Shown piece by piece: positions 36,617 through 47,630 of a DNA stretch of 64,000 bases. The notes under the pieces are model-generated. The model ran no database searches, was not told where the DNA came from, and saw only the letters and a program-made list of their open reading frames with translations. A program made the position numbers and the translations under genes. The DNA is from Delphinapterus leucas (Eukaryota; Chordata; Mammalia; Artiodactyla; Monodontidae). The stretch covers positions 1,380,824-1,444,823 of the forward strand of contig NW_022098021.1 of assembly GCF_002288925.2 (NCBI RefSeq). Direction: 5' to 3'. How positions within the stretch are numbered: position 1 is the first letter of the stretch; the number at the start of each line of letters is the position of its first letter.

Positions 36617-36992
36617 GGGCTTCCCTGGTGGTGCAGTGGTTAAGAATCCACCTGCCAATGCAGGGGACATGGGTTCGAGCCCTGGTCCGGGAAGATCCCA
36701 CATGCCATGGAGCAACTAAGCTCGTGCGCCACAACTAGTGAGCCTGCGCTCTAGAGCCCGTGTGCCACAACTACTGAGCCCACAAGCCACAACTATTGAG
36801 CCTGCGTGCTGCAACTACTGAGCCTGCACTCTGGAGCCCGTGCTCTAGGGCCTGTGCTCCGCAACAAGAGAAGCCACTGCAATGAGAAGCCCATGCACCG
36901 CCACGAAGAGTAGCCCCCGCTCGCCGCAACTAGAGAAAGCCCACGCGCAGCAATGAAGACCCAACGCAGCCAAAGATAAATTTAAAAAAAAA
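36617..36992 (+). mobile_element. CHR-type SINE, 300-bp form
   Basis: Sense copy, with extra repeats of the 'actgagcctgc' body motif. A 12-bp target duplication with one mismatch flanks it: 'agcttgtttaag' 36605-36616 and 'agcttctttaag' 36993-37004. Confidence 0.94.
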
Positions 36993-37004
36993 AGCTTCTT
37001 TAAG

Positions 37005-37440
37005 ATATAATTCACATACCATATAGTTTACCCACATAAACAATTCAGCGTCTATTGGTGTATTACAATACTGATTTTTTAAAATTGTTAAAAAGGATAT
37101 ATATACGTATATACACACAAAACTGTCGTTTTAACTATTTTAAGTGCACAATTTAGTGGCATTAATTAAATGTGCAAACATCACCATTACGCATTTCCAT
37201 AATTTCCATCACCTTAAACCAAAATTCTGTAACCATTAAGCAGCAATCCCCCATCCCCCGTCCTTCCCAGCCCCTGGCAACTTCTAGTCCACTTTCTGTC
37301 TCTATGAAGTTGCCTATTCTAGGGACCTACATAAGTGGAATCATACAATACTAGTCCTTTTGTGTCTGGCTTATTTTACTTAGCATAATGTTTCCAAGGT
37401 TTGCCTGCACCTGTCTTGGAATCAGCTGTTTATCCAGAGA
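37005..37440 (-). mobile_element. old antisense LINE-1 3' end
   Basis: Contains 'ttaagtgcacaatttagtgg', 'gcccctggcaacttctag' and 'ggaatcatacaatac', typical of old L1 3' ends read antisense. It follows the SINE at 36617-36992. Confidence 0.75.
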
Positions 37441-37637
37441 GTGGAACATGTTTTAAATATTTGCACTATTCTTGAGAAGCATATTAAAAAATAATTTTTA
37501 TTTGCCATATTTAAAATATTTATATTTAATGCCAATTAAATTCTAGTACCATTTTAAACATTCACCCATAAACCACTATATCCCAAGAGACCCTTATCAT
37601 GTGATCAAGGTTCTCCCGATCACACTATTTTTAAAAA

Positions 37638-37931
37638 AAATTTGTTTTATTTATTTTTGGCCGCAATGGATCTTTGGTGCGGTGCATGGGCTTATCATTG
37701 CGGTGGCTTCTTTTGTTGCGGAGCACGGGATCTAGGCACTTGGGCTTCAGTAGTTGTGGCACGCGGGCTCAGCAGTTGTGGCTCACAGGCTCTAGAGCGC
37801 AGGCTCAGTAGTTGTGGCACAGGGGCTTAGTTGCTCCGTGGCATGTGGGATCTTCCCGGACCAGGGGTCAAACCCGTGTCTCCTGCATTGGCAGGCGGAT
37901 TCTTAAGCACTGTGCCACCAGGGAAGCTCCC
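37638..37931 (-). mobile_element. CHR-type SINE, 300-bp form
   Basis: Antisense copy just beyond the proposed MICU2 poly(A) site, with several substitutions in the T-rich end and 'ccaccagggaagctcc' at its head. Confidence 0.9.
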
Positions 37932-37997
37932 CAAAACGTAGTTTTAAACAGTACATATAAAACAAAATGCACCTCAGTAATTTTTTTATCTTTATAC

Positions 37998-38003
37998 TTT
38001 ATT
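37998..38003 (-). promoter_or_regulatory. candidate polyadenylation signal of MICU2
   Basis: AATAAA on the minus strand (tttatt on plus), about 535 bases past the stop codon. It is the first canonical signal downstream of the stop, and is followed on the minus strand by a GU/U-rich stretch. Confidence 0.55.
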
Positions 38004-38339
38004 CTGTTTCCAGAACATTCCAGAATACTGAAATTTACATATTGTTTTAAAGACAACTAATATACAGCTCACTGAAATAAAATGTACAAGAAGTCTATGA
38101 GATGTAAGGTACAGATAAGAAAACCTGAAATGTTTTAACTTAATTTGCCCTGCTAGGAGCATCAGGACTGCAGAGTTGATCCTGGCCTCATGTCAGTGAC
38201 TCTTCCTGTGCGCCTGTTGACTGCTCCAGAGAACGTGCTGTGCTGCTGTGTTGACACCAGTGAATGACCAGGTTTTCCATCTTATCAAAGTCAAAGTGTT
38301 ACTTCAATCCTAGGCTTTGGACAGAGTCCACTGTCTGTT

Positions 38340-38368
38340 TTCGTAAAAGAATACTTTCTTTTTACGAA
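38340..38368 (-). other. perfect 9-bp stem in MICU2 3' UTR
   Basis: 'ttcgtaaaa' (38340-38348) is the exact complement of 'ttttacgaa' (38360-38368), with an 11-base loop, inside the proposed 3' untranslated region. Confidence 0.6.
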
Positions 38369-38535
38369 GTTCTGTAATGAAATCTTACTGAGAAATTATT
38401 GAATCAGAAAGCAAATACAAGGCATCTTTATATTACAAAGGAAATCAATGAAGACTTAAGAAGATAACCATCTAGTACTTTAAGAAATCCCCAGTTCCGA
38501 CACTTGGAGCAACGTAATTCCCACATTATGTTTTT

Positions 38536-38640
38536 CTATAAAAGACCTCTTCCTGCTTGTTTCCAGACTTCTTTCACTCCTTTAATGCTTTCTTTTTTCA
38601 CACATTTCCAGTATTCTTGTATACTGAGCTGTTGCGGCAC
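38536..38640 (-). CDS. MICU2: MICU2 last coding exon (C-terminus and stop)
   Basis: Final 34 codons plus stop of MICU2. MICU2 is the EF-hand partner of MICU1 that gates the mitochondrial calcium uniporter (MCU) in the intermembrane space. The exon follows an acceptor TTAACAG and opens V-P-Q-Q-L-S-I-Q-E-Y-W-K-C, then runs through a basic amphipathic helix to A-G-R-G-L-F and TAG (CTA at 38536-38538). As recalled, the human tail differs at only a few positions. The single cysteine in YWKCVKK is the likely residue for the disulfide with MICU1, from family knowledge. Phase 0 joins it exactly to the exon at 40201-40358. Confidence 0.95.
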   Translation of the reverse strand: MPQQLSIQEYWKCVKKESIKGVKEVWKQAGRGLL

Positions 38641-39066
38641 CTGTTAACCAAAAATGAAAACTAAGGGTCACGGTCTGCGAGTTAAACCCGGTTCACACGT
38701 GCTTGTCACTGCACAGTCCCACATTCCTCCAGAAAGGACTGGAGGTGATGACGCTGTGAAGGTGGCTGCAGCAGACTGTAAACTAATGGTAAAGGATGAG
38801 AAGTGAATGTGAGTAGGGAGTATCCCAGGGTACCGAGAGAATGGAGGCTCCTCCCCAACAAGGTAACAAAGACTTCGTGTGGCTTTCTTTCATATGTTGG
38901 TTTTAAAATGTAATTATTTCATAATGTTTTCGGTTTTCTGGTGAACTTCAGTTAGCTATGTGGAACAAAAATTATAAGCCTAAAACTTTGACCTACCCTT
39001 GGCTAAAATTAAAAAGAAAGAAACCATAAGTCACAATATACTTGATGAGAAGCCTTAAGAAGAAAC

Positions 39067-39127
39067 AGTGGGTTGGCCAAAGAGTTCGTCTGGGGAAACA
39101 CAAATGAAGTCTTCGGCCAACCCAATG
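39067..39127. mobile_element. mariner-type MITE / hairpin in MICU2 intron
   Basis: About 60 bp with inverted ends: 'tgggttggcc' at 39069-39078 and its complement 'ggccaaccca' at 39115-39124. The inner 'caaagagttcgtctgg' fits the short mariner-derived palindromes of cetartiodactyls. Transcribed as part of MICU2 pre-mRNA it could fold into an imperfect hairpin. Confidence 0.75.
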
Positions 39128-39739
39128 ATATAGTAATATATAATATAATGTAATTCTCACAAGTACTGTGTGGCTATGATTCCTCTCAGTTAAAGGAGAA
39201 GCAAAGGTTAGAAACATCTGGCTCCTGGTGGTCATATGCACAGCATGGCTGGAAATCCACCAAGTGGAAGCAAAAGTCGATTTCAGATTTTATTTATGTC
39301 CTTTTCCTATCATTGATTTGAAGCTCTTCTCTTTAATATGTTTTTGAGAAACGGCAACGAGGCTGCTGCATATGTTAAACTGTTAACTGGAAAGGCTGGT
39401 TTAATTTCCAGGAATGTGATCGTTAACTATGAGGTGCTGGATAAGCACAAGCTAGTGGAAATCATATTTGTTCATTTTCCGTAAATAATGTTTGCAGCAG
39501 GAAAACGAATGTGCTCTAAGTTGTAATTGAACAGCTCTGTTTACATGAACCCACCGCAGTCTCTCTCCTGTTCTCCCTCCTGCCTTTCTTCTGCACTCAT
39601 TACCTACTTATCATCTCCTGGAACCTTGTTTTCAACCTGCGGATGGCTTTCATGAGTGTCTCTAGCAGATTCTAATCTAAACAAAATTTTGAGTTTGATT
39701 TGTCCCTCAGTTATAGACCACTATGTGAATTTGAGTGAA

Positions 39740-39940
39740 TAACGATAAGAGCTAACATCTACTTCAAGTGTCTCAGCCACTACATTAAATATTTTACGCT
39801 TAACTCTCATAATAATTCTTTCTGGTAGATTCTGTTTCTCACTGTTACAGAGGAGGAATCTGAGGCTCAGAAAAATTAAGTGTCTTTGCAAGATTTGGCA
39901 GTTAGTATGTGATAGGGCTGGGGTTTGAGTCTAGGTGTCT
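39740..39940 (-). mobile_element. MIR, antisense, in last MICU2 intron
   Basis: 'cagaggaggaatctgaggct', 'gatttggcagttagtatgtg' and 'ctggggtttgagtctaggtg' are a well-kept antisense MIR. Confidence 0.8.
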
Positions 39941-40200
39941 AACTACAAAGCCCAAAGTAAAATCCTAGGCTATGACTTCTGAGTAGTGCTTCCTGATTCA
40001 GACTATTTAAAAAAAAAGCAAAGAAAAACGGTGGATCCCACCTGTAGGAGATACTTCAGTGTTGTAACTATAGCTTATGATCTCTTTAAAAATGATGAAA
40101 GCTCCATTTAAGACTGTACATTTGCTCAAATTCTAGGTTTACTTCCATTCATTTAACTACATATAAACATGTAACTATTTAAAAACTCAAAATCTGTTAC

Positions 40201-40358
40201 CCATAAACCTCGATGCATCCTGTTTTTTAACACCCCAAGAAACTCTTCATGACTGAGACACTCATCACCATCCAAATCAAAGATCTTGAAGACGGTGTCC
40301 AAGATATTGTTGGAGAGTTCTTGTCCCGTTGCTACCTTCACAGCTCTCTTAAACTCCG
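40201..40358 (-). CDS. MICU2: MICU2 exon with second EF-hand
   Basis: A 158-base exon with acceptor TTTTAG and donor GTAACA. Its first two bases finish an alanine codon begun in the preceding exon. It reads EFKRAVKVATGQELSNN and continues into a complete EF-hand loop D-L-D-G-D-E-C-L-S-H-E-E, with acidic ligands at loop positions 1, 3 and 5 and glutamate at 12, so calcium binding should be intact. The exon ends with H-R-G-L-W in phase 0. The match to mammalian MICU2 is essentially complete. This EF-hand lets the MICU1-MICU2 pair sense cytosolic-side calcium and relieve block of the uniporter. Confidence 0.97.
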
Positions 40359-40776
40359 CTAAAAGGAGAAAATATAAAAACTCATCAACAATGTAAAATA
40401 GTCTAAGTCTAAATGTTTATTATTTGAGAAGTAAAAACAACTCTATATATTTATCACTTGGGAAGTAAAACAAGAACAAAAATGTGTTCAAATAATAAAC
40501 TTGGCTGAGAAATGTCAGCGCGCTATTTTAATGTAATCAGTGTTTTGAACACAGATATTTAAATATTTTCTTCTACTTCTCAGGGGAAAGGTAAAGTAAA
40601 AGCAAAAAAGTAATTGTTGATAAACTGTTGTAAATCTGGAATAACCACACTGAATTCATTGAAAGGCCAATCAACTGTTTTTGCTGGTAAGTGGTCCCTT
40701 GATTGGTATCAACCAGGTGAAGAACAGAGTGATACTGTTTACAGATGATAAAAATTACGTGATTCATATAACTTAC

Positions 40777-40885
40777 CTAGTCTGACAGGGCGATGAGCTA
40801 AACTGAACAGCTGCATGGCAATAGCGAAGTCTTCCAAGTGGGTCGCAAAATGACAAAATGACTTGAACTCATCCAAACTAATGCT
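40777..40885 (-). CDS. MICU2: MICU2 exon (helical linker)
   Basis: A 109-base exon with acceptor TATTAG and donor GTAAGT. It encodes 36 residues beginning SISLDEFKSFCHFATHLEDF and ending A-H-R-P-V-R-L, then one base of the next alanine codon. It is too short for many ORF searches, but both splice sites and both phases fit its neighbours. It lies in the central helical lobe between the two functional EF-hands of MICU2. Confidence 0.95.
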
Positions 40886-41222
40886 CTAATAAAATAACAA
40901 AGTGAGTTTTTATTACAATCTTGTAAACACATCAAATGATTTTATGAATACAACTGTGAGTCCTCTTTTCTGTCATAAAGCCTGTGCACTTACATCTTTC
41001 TAAGCAAGTCTATTGAAAAATCTGAGATGCAGAATAACAATAGAACTATAGATTCCAGAGATTAGGAGGAACCCCAAGAGGTTACATGCAGGGCCCCTGG
41101 GTGTGCCCGTGCAGACTGAGCACTGTGTGAGCGTGAGTGCACGGCTGGGGGCCCTGGGGCTGTGAGAGTGGGGCTGGGGGCGTGTGTTACAGCCCCGCTG
41201 TATCTCCTCAAAGGTCCTACAT

Positions 41223-41443
41223 GGGCCTTCCCTGGTGGCACAGTGGTTGAGAGTCCGCCTGCCGATGCAGGGGACACGGGTTCGTGCCCCGGTCCAGGAA
41301 GATCCCACATGCCGCGGAGCGGCTGGGCCCGGGAGCCATGGCCACTGAGCCTGTACGTCTGGAGCCTGTGCTCCGCAACGGGAGAGGCCACAACAGTGAA
41401 AGGCCTGCGTACTGCAAAAAAAAAAAAAAAAAAAAAAAAAAAA
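41223..41443 (+). mobile_element. CHR-type SINE, 200-bp form, pure A28 tail
   Basis: Sense copy in a MICU2 intron with an uninterrupted tail of 28 A residues (41416-41443). No target duplication can be matched between 'gtcctacat' before it and 'gatttaattgctgg' after it. Confidence 0.92.
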
Positions 41444-41988
41444 GATTTAATTGCTGGAATGTGACTCACTCCTTTCTTTTCCTGCCTCTGAGGCTGGCGT
41501 TTCTAGCAGATGGGGGAGCTCCAAAGGGGCGGAGCCTCGGAGAGTGTGGGTCCCCCAGCAACTGCGTGGGCAGGGTCTCCCACCAGCCCACAAGGGATGT
41601 GCAGCATGACTGAGAAGGAAGCTCTCCCGTGTCAGCCTTGGGCTTCCAGGGCTAACGTGAAAGTGCAGCAAACCTAGGCTGTTCAGACTGTACAACATTA
41701 CATTTACAGACTGATTTAAGGGACAACTGCTATGTTTATAATAGTAAGACATTCTAGTCAATACCAGGGGGTGTCTCTACAGTTAGATAAGTTTTCTATC
41801 CATCAAGGCTTTAAAGTTTTTTCTATATATTTCTTGTTAAATTTATTTCTAATTGTTATATATCTCTATTGCAATTATAAATGAGATCTTCATTATATTT
41901 TATTATCTTTTTCCTCATTATAGAGATAGATTTAAAAAAATTATATAAAAACACATGCCCACTAAGAGGTAAAATGAGGTCTGGGTTT

Positions 41989-42345
41989 AAAAAAAAAAAA
42001 ATTTTTATTTATTTATTTATTTTTGGCTGTGTTGGGTCTTCCTCGCTGCACGCGGGCTTTCTCTAGTTGTGGTGAGTGGGGGCTACTCTTCGTTGCAGTG
42101 CGTGGGCTTCTCATTGCGGTGGCTTCTCTTGTTGCGGAGTGCAGACTCTAGGCACGCGGGCTTCAGTAGCTGTGGCACGCGGGCTCAGTAGTTGTAGCTC
42201 GCGGGCTCTAGAGCGCAGGCTCAGTAGTTGTGGTGTACAGGCTTAGTTACTCCGCAGCATGTGGGATCTTCCCAGACCAGGGCTCGAACCCATGTGCCCT
42301 GCACTGGCAGGCGGATTCTTAACCACTGTGCGCCCAGGGAAGTCC
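41989..42345 (-). mobile_element. CHR-type SINE, 300-bp form
   Basis: Antisense copy in a MICU2 intron. A perfect 14-bp target duplication 'tgaggtctgggttt' flanks it (41975-41988 and 42346-42359). Confidence 0.95.
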
Positions 42346-42617
42346 TGAGGTCTGGGTTTTAATTTGGGGTAGTGGGGCACATAATGAGGGAATTTAAAAA
42401 ACAAAAAACCCCCCAAAAAACCACATGCCCATTTGAAAAAAAAGTTTTTTGGAACAATAAAGTAAAAAATTACTCAAAATCTTACCACTGTCCATTAACC
42501 ATTATTAACAATCATCATTTCATGCATCACACAATTCAATATAATTATTGAATTATATAAACACGTCTAACTTACTGTTCCATTTTCATCATGAGCGTAA
42601 TAAAAAGGCACACCAAC

Positions 42618-42789
42618 CTCTCCTGCGGACAGCTTCTCTCTCACATTTTTCCAATAAACGTCTTTATTTTCAGTGTTGGTGAAAAAAAGGAGCCATTCTG
42701 CAAAGTCTTCTTTTCTCATGAAACTCAAACCTTTAGAGAACTGAAGGAACTCCATTTCTTGGACCTCCGTCTGTAAGTTTTCCATAAAT
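42618..42789 (-). CDS. MICU2: MICU2 exon (central lobe)
   Basis: A 172-base exon with acceptor CATTTAG and donor GTTGGT. Its first base completes an arginine codon and 57 codons follow, from FMENLQTEVQEMEFLQFSKG through the motif DFAEWLLFFTNTENKD to E-K-L-S-A-G-E. Exon ends in phase 0 and joins SISLDEF of the next exon. The sequence agrees with mammalian MICU2 almost throughout. The donor has T at position +3 (GTTGGT) rather than the usual A or G, a mild departure from consensus. Confidence 0.96.
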
Positions 42790-43326
42790 CTAAATGTTAG
42801 AATATGAGATGGATGTCAGTAACTCATGGCTTCGCCTTAGTGCTATAAATGGACTGCAGGCACCTTAAGCAGCACCTCTATGAGTTTCAATACGTTGCAG
42901 ATCCCCTTACGTACCTTCCACATGTTAAAAGATCTGTACTACATGTCATGTCACAATTTAACAGAAATATACATGGGGAGCAAAATATATTCTCGTTCAA
43001 TGGGAGAAGAACTGTCACTGTTAAAAATTTACTTGCTTTAGAGCCTGCATTTATTCCGCAGACCTTAAAAGTATGACGGGGAAGTTTGATTTCAGGCTTC
43101 TACCTATGTAATAGGTAAGAGTCAGTTTCCTACAACATTTTCTGAATGTACTGGATACATGAATTTATTTATCAATGCCGTGTGTCTTTGGGTCAAAGCA
43201 GAATTTTATCTAAAATCTGAAGCATTTCAAAGTTTGGGCTGATCAACTAACTCTTTTAGTGATATGCTTTGTCCTCCGTTTTACTGAGTTTTACTGTACT
43301 GGGTGCTGTGATGGCATCAACTGATT

Positions 43327-43648
43327 TTTTTTTTTTTTTTTTAACCTGTTCACTTTTTCTTTTTTTTTAAAAAATTTTTTATTTACGGCTGTGTTGGGTC
43401 TTCGTTTCTGTGCGAGGGCTTTCTCTAGTTGCGGCAAGTGGGGGCCACTCTTCATCACGGTGCGGGGGCCTCTCACTATCGCGGCCTCTCCCGTTGCGGA
43501 GCACAGGCTCCAGACGCGCAGGCTCAGTAATTGTGGCTCACGGGCCTAGCTGCTCCGCGGCATGTGGGATCTTCCCAGACCAGGGCTCGAACCCATGTCC
43601 CCTGCATTGGCAGGGAGACTTTCAACCACTGCGCCACCAGGGAAGCCC
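43327..43648 (-). mobile_element. CHR-type SINE, 300-bp form
   Basis: Antisense copy in a MICU2 intron. A 10-bp target duplication 'tcaactgatt' flanks it (43317-43326 and 43649-43658). Confidence 0.94.
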
Positions 43649-45169
43649 TCAACTGATTCTTATAAGGACTGTTAAAAGGGTGTTTTACTTGCAAATGGGT
43701 GTACAGTGATAAGGGAAGTAGAAAATATGGTATAAAAACATTACTAACTGTTCCTTTCCTTTTTCTTTTTCTTTGGGCTCTACCTGAGGCTGAAATATTA
43801 TAAACTTAATTGTTGTTAAACTATCCATTGTCTGGTTTAAGCTCTTTCATCTTAACTAATTATACTACTTCTGAAGAACATTAAATATGCTTAATGATAA
43901 AATCTTGTCTCAAATTATACGTCTTGTCAAGACATGAAAGTCTGGGACACGATACTGGACATAAATATCTGAATTGAAGAATTTACAGTACAAAAGGCCA
44001 CCAAATGCATCCTGAACAAATTAAATAGTTTATAAATTAGTGTCTTAATTGGAAGACAGTGTCATAATTGGAAACGACGGGAGAAATCTGTTTTGCTTAT
44101 CTGGGTTTTTTAGGCCACAGTGTCTTGTAGAGTATTTACTACTAATTTGCAAGTTTACCAATCAAGGCCATTCTTCCCGAGAGCCGATCGCGGAATATAT
44201 TTACCAGCACAGCACTGCTTACAGACATCTCTGAATTTATAAAAGCTCTTCATGAATTTAGAACATCCTCAACTAATAACTGGTATTTCAGAATAAAAAA
44301 AAAAATTCCAGTCCTAGAAAGTACATCTGCATCAATATCCTCCTAATTTTTCCTGATGAGAAAACTTGAGACCAATTTTCTTCCCTTTCCAACCACTTCC
44401 CTATCTTCAGTCACAAAGTTATTTTAAGTTTTAACTATTTATTGGAATAAAAAATGAGGTCAAACATACCACACAGGAAATAAACACAGGGGTTATTTCT
44501 GGTCACTAGTTTTAGGGCTAACCGTTGAGTTTAGAGGAAGAGAAAAAGAAATGCAGAAGACAAGTCCCCAGTACAGTAAGACGACAGGGAGGAAGAGACG
44601 GGAAAAACAAACAAGACAAACAGGCACTGGCACAGAGCGGGTAAACACCATCGCCAGCTGCCTGCTGAGTCTGAGCTTCAGTATTTTTTCCCCTGAACTA
44701 TATATATGCTGATAAAGAACTGAATTTTCACAGTTAAATTACCTGTTGATTTCATAACAATGAATAGACACCAAAATTCCAGGAGATAGAACTTAAACTA
44801 TACTTCAGCTTTTACTGAAATGGCTAAGTGGTATTTCAGCTGGAGAATCTGACTAGTTGTAGAAGTAAAAAAAAAAAAACCCCAAACAAGCCACCAATTT
44901 ATCCACATGTTCCCTCAGTCACTGGTAAGTTTCTCTTGCCACCTGATGGCATCTACTAAGTCCGTCTGTCCCTCTGGTCACCTGGGGGGACTACTTCCTT
45001 GAAAGCCCACCCAGTGCCCCCAACCACCTAGCAAGCAACTGCAGGACCGCCTCTTTCAGAAACTCTGTGACTGCTCGAAACTTAAGACAAACTGTGTCTG
45101 AATTTCACCTCTCCAATTTCTAGTTACATGATCTACTATAATAGTTATACCTGCGTCACATATAAGCTT

Positions 45170-45310
45170 GTGAACAGCCTCACTGAGTGGGTCTCATCAT
45201 CACCATCTCACTGGTGAAGGAACAGACCCGACACTCAGGTCCAATCGCTTGTCAAATCAAATCACACTTAGCAAACTGTCAAGTTCCGCACTGGAACCCA
45301 GGTTTGTCTT
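45170..45310 (-). mobile_element. MIR fragment, antisense, in MICU2 intron
   Basis: 'catctcactggtgaaggaac' to 'ccgcactggaacccaggttt' fit a decayed antisense MIR. Confidence 0.6.
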
Positions 45311-45668
45311 AAATCATAAATATGTGTGTTTTTTTCAAAGTATAATATTGTTTCTCTAAATGAGAAAACTAGTATCTCTAGGTAAATACCATAATTAGCT
45401 ACCACAACACTAACTCTGTATCGCCTTCCCTGCCTTTCCTTGAGGCTTAAAAGCTGTACTTTACAAAGCAATATCCTTTATCAGACAAGCTGTAAAGAGG
45501 ATGCTAAGACAAAGGTCAGAAGAGAAAAGCAAACATCTTTTTATAAGGAAGGATTATATGTTATACTCCCATAAAAACAAAACTATAAGCTCCACATAAC
45601 ACATACTGAAAGAACTTCTTGTGCAATTTCAATGAGTAATTTGGCCACTGTAATGGTGACCGGTTAAA

Positions 45669-45720
45669 AATTATATATATAATTTTATATTATATTATAT
45701 ATACATAATATAATATACGG
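45669..45720. repeat. AT microsatellite
   Basis: Imperfect (TA)n and TTATA units in a MICU2 intron, able to form a hairpin. Confidence 0.85.
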
Positions 45721-46379
45721 AAGCTATTTTCTGTTACTTTACGACTTACGCAAAATGTTAAAGACATGTTATGATTACCGAATTCTAGCCCAGTGCACCT
45801 GTAACGTTCATTTCAGGGGTGGCCTCCTCCATCTAAGAGCCAAGTCCCTGAAAAACTGCATTTTTTGTTAATTGGATTCTTTGTTAATTGGATCTGTTTT
45901 TTAATTGCGTAATGGTATTACAAACTTCACAGGGCCCATTAATTACAGAAACTTTAAGAAAAAGTTTAAAGTAAGAATTCTAAATGAAATTATTCCCTTT
46001 AAGGAAAATTAAAGTTAGAAGCAACTTTAAACAATCACTAAGCCCTACAATTGTATCTCCTAAACGTGTCTTGAAAACTCCCAGTCCAAAGTCTTTATCG
46101 CCACCCCCTGGGGTTCAGGGCTCCTGTCATTCCTCACCTGCCGTAGCCCAGCGGGCTCGTGTCGCATCGGATCCCCCTTGTCGTCGCCCACCATCTTGCC
46201 AGAGTGACGCCCATCTGACCAGGCACCAAGCGCGGGACGCCTGCAGGGCCTCCCTTACGGCGTAACTCAAGCTGGACCTTCTGGTGCGTGAGCCCTCACA
46301 CAGGAAGCATACATCTCCCGGGCCTCCACCTTCACCTCTGCCCACCCCTCATGCTTGTTTATTTCTCTACCATGCCTGC

Positions 46380-46720
46380 CCTCTCTGATTCCTGGACAAG
46401 CCATATGTTCTCCCGCGTGTCCTTCCTCGTGCTGTTCTCCGTCCCTCCCTCCCCGACCATTTCTCCCTGGCTAATTCCTGCTCACCTGTCAAGATCGGCG
46501 TAGGGCTATTTCCTCCAGAAAGCTTCCTGATCACCCACTCCAGAAGTGATCTTCTGCGCTGCCCCAAACCCTATCCACCTGTGATAGCAATGACCGAATG
46601 CGTTTAAATGTTCTGTGCACGTTTACTAGATGGTTCCCAGGAGGGACCAGCCCTGCGTCTGAGGCACAGCCCGGCACATAGCAGCACGTGGAATACACTC
46701 CGTCAGGCTTTAGTTAGCTG
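46380..46720 (+). mobile_element. L2 fragment in MICU2 intron
   Basis: 'ccagaaagcttcctgatcac' and later 'gcacagcccggcacatagc' match the L2 3' pattern, within GC-rich intronic DNA. Confidence 0.55.
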
Positions 46721-47014
46721 CACTGAGTTGACAAGAGGCGTCTCCTTCCTCCCAAATCGGCACTTTTCCACCATTCTGAGCTGCTTCCTGGTATCTGTTC
46801 TAAGACTCTGGTTAGTGGGGAGGCCCGCGAGCACAGGGTCTGGTTCCGCATGGAGTTGTGCTTGCCGGGGAGGAGGTGAACAGGACACGACACTGCGGTG
46901 CTTACGATGCCACAGACTGTAAGTGCGATTCCCTCCCTGCAGATGAAGACGTGAGTGCAGCAAGGTCCGCAAGCTGGACTGGACCACAGACACGCCCACC
47001 ACGTACCAACGCAT

Positions 47015-47129
47015 CAACAGGCCTGTGCTGTCCACAGCTGCTTTCACGCTGTGGCGGCTGAGCTGTGCAGCCAGGACAGAGGCCGTACTCACTGCCTGGC
47101 CCTTTACAAAGATGGGCTGCCGACCCCTG
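47015..47129 (-). mobile_element. hAT-type DNA transposon fragment
   Basis: 'cacagctgctttcacgctg', 'gcctggccctttacaaag' and 'gggctgccgacccctg' match one end of a common non-autonomous hAT (Charlie-type) element of mammals. Strand is my convention only. Confidence 0.55.
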
Positions 47130-47630
47130 GGCTGGGGGCGGGGACGGCGGGAGCAGAGCTGGGCTGTCCCAGCTGTGCCGTCTCAGCAGAGCCGGCCCCA
47201 GCTCCTGCCAACCATCAGCAGACGGCAACAGCAGGGGCCCGTCCAGTCTAGAAGGCCCGATTCTGGCCCCCGCTGGAGAAGCACCCAGCTGACCCAAAGA
47301 CTCATGGCAATAACGAATGGTCACTGTTTTAAGTTGGGCTGGTTTGTTGTGAATTAAGAACTAACTGATACGAGGGGCATCTCCCTCTTCTAGCTGCAAA
47401 CAGTAAGTTACTAATTATTGTAGTCTGTAAAATGAATACTACTTTTCATAATAGGTTAGAGGTATTTTTGAGCATAGTAACTTTAGTTTACATTTCACAG
47501 GTTTTGCTCTCAGAGATACTGTATCTGGTTTTATGGCCTGCAGTTCTGGGACATAAATAAATGTATTCAGTTGTTTCTTTACCTCTTACCTATAAAATTT
47601 CCCTAAATGAATAGAAATATTTGCATTTAC

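Larger units (their letters stand above)
29481..37997. other. intergenic region between ZDHHC20 and MICU2
   Basis: About 8.5 kb between the ZDHHC20 promoter and the end of MICU2. It holds five SINEs, old LINE-1 pieces, L2 and MIR fragments, simple repeats and two CpG-rich patches (29880-30280 and 35385-35760). Stretches 32350-33100, 33800-34270, 34460-35380 and 35760-36600 show nothing I can name. No convincing gene is seen. Confidence 0.7.
37998..38535 (-). other. MICU2: MICU2 3' untranslated region (probable)
   Basis: Sequence from the MICU2 stop codon to the first AATAAA on the minus strand. That hexamer is at 37998-38003, and U/GU-rich sequence lies just beyond it. A SINE starts a little further on, so the message probably ends near 37980. 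A perfect 9-bp stem with an 11-base loop sits at 38340-38368. A longer 3' end is possible. Confidence 0.6.
38641..40200 (-). other. MICU2: MICU2 last intron
   Basis: Intron between the EF-hand exon and the last exon. It contains a mariner-type inverted-repeat element (39067-39127) and an antisense MIR (about 39740-39940). The rest looks unique. Confidence 0.85.
40886..42617 (-). other. MICU2: MICU2 intron with two SINEs
   Basis: Intron holding a sense SINE with a 28-A tail (41223-41443), an antisense SINE with clean target duplication (41989-42345) and a piece of antisense LINE-1 near 41810-41930. The short neighbouring intron 40359-40776 shows no repeat I recognise. Confidence 0.8.
46080..47300. 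other. GC-rich intronic stretch in MICU2
   Basis: Higher GC and CpG than neighbouring intron. Contains L2 and hAT fragments. Several overlapping frames stay open because of base composition; none has splice sites or similarity. Confidence 0.45.
42790..47630 (-). other. MICU2: MICU2 intron, 4.8 kb
   Basis: Contains an antisense SINE (43327-43648), an antisense MIR (about 45170-45310), an AT microsatellite (45669-45720), and a GC-rich stretch from 46080 to 47300 that includes L2-like and hAT-like fragments. The remainder, 43660-45170 and 45310-46080, shows nothing I recognise beyond A-rich runs. Confidence 0.75.

Noticed and set aside
46703..47357. Overlapping frames of up to 140 codons in MICU2 intron
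   Set aside because: They cover L2 and hAT fragments and GC-rich intron, without splice signals or similarity.
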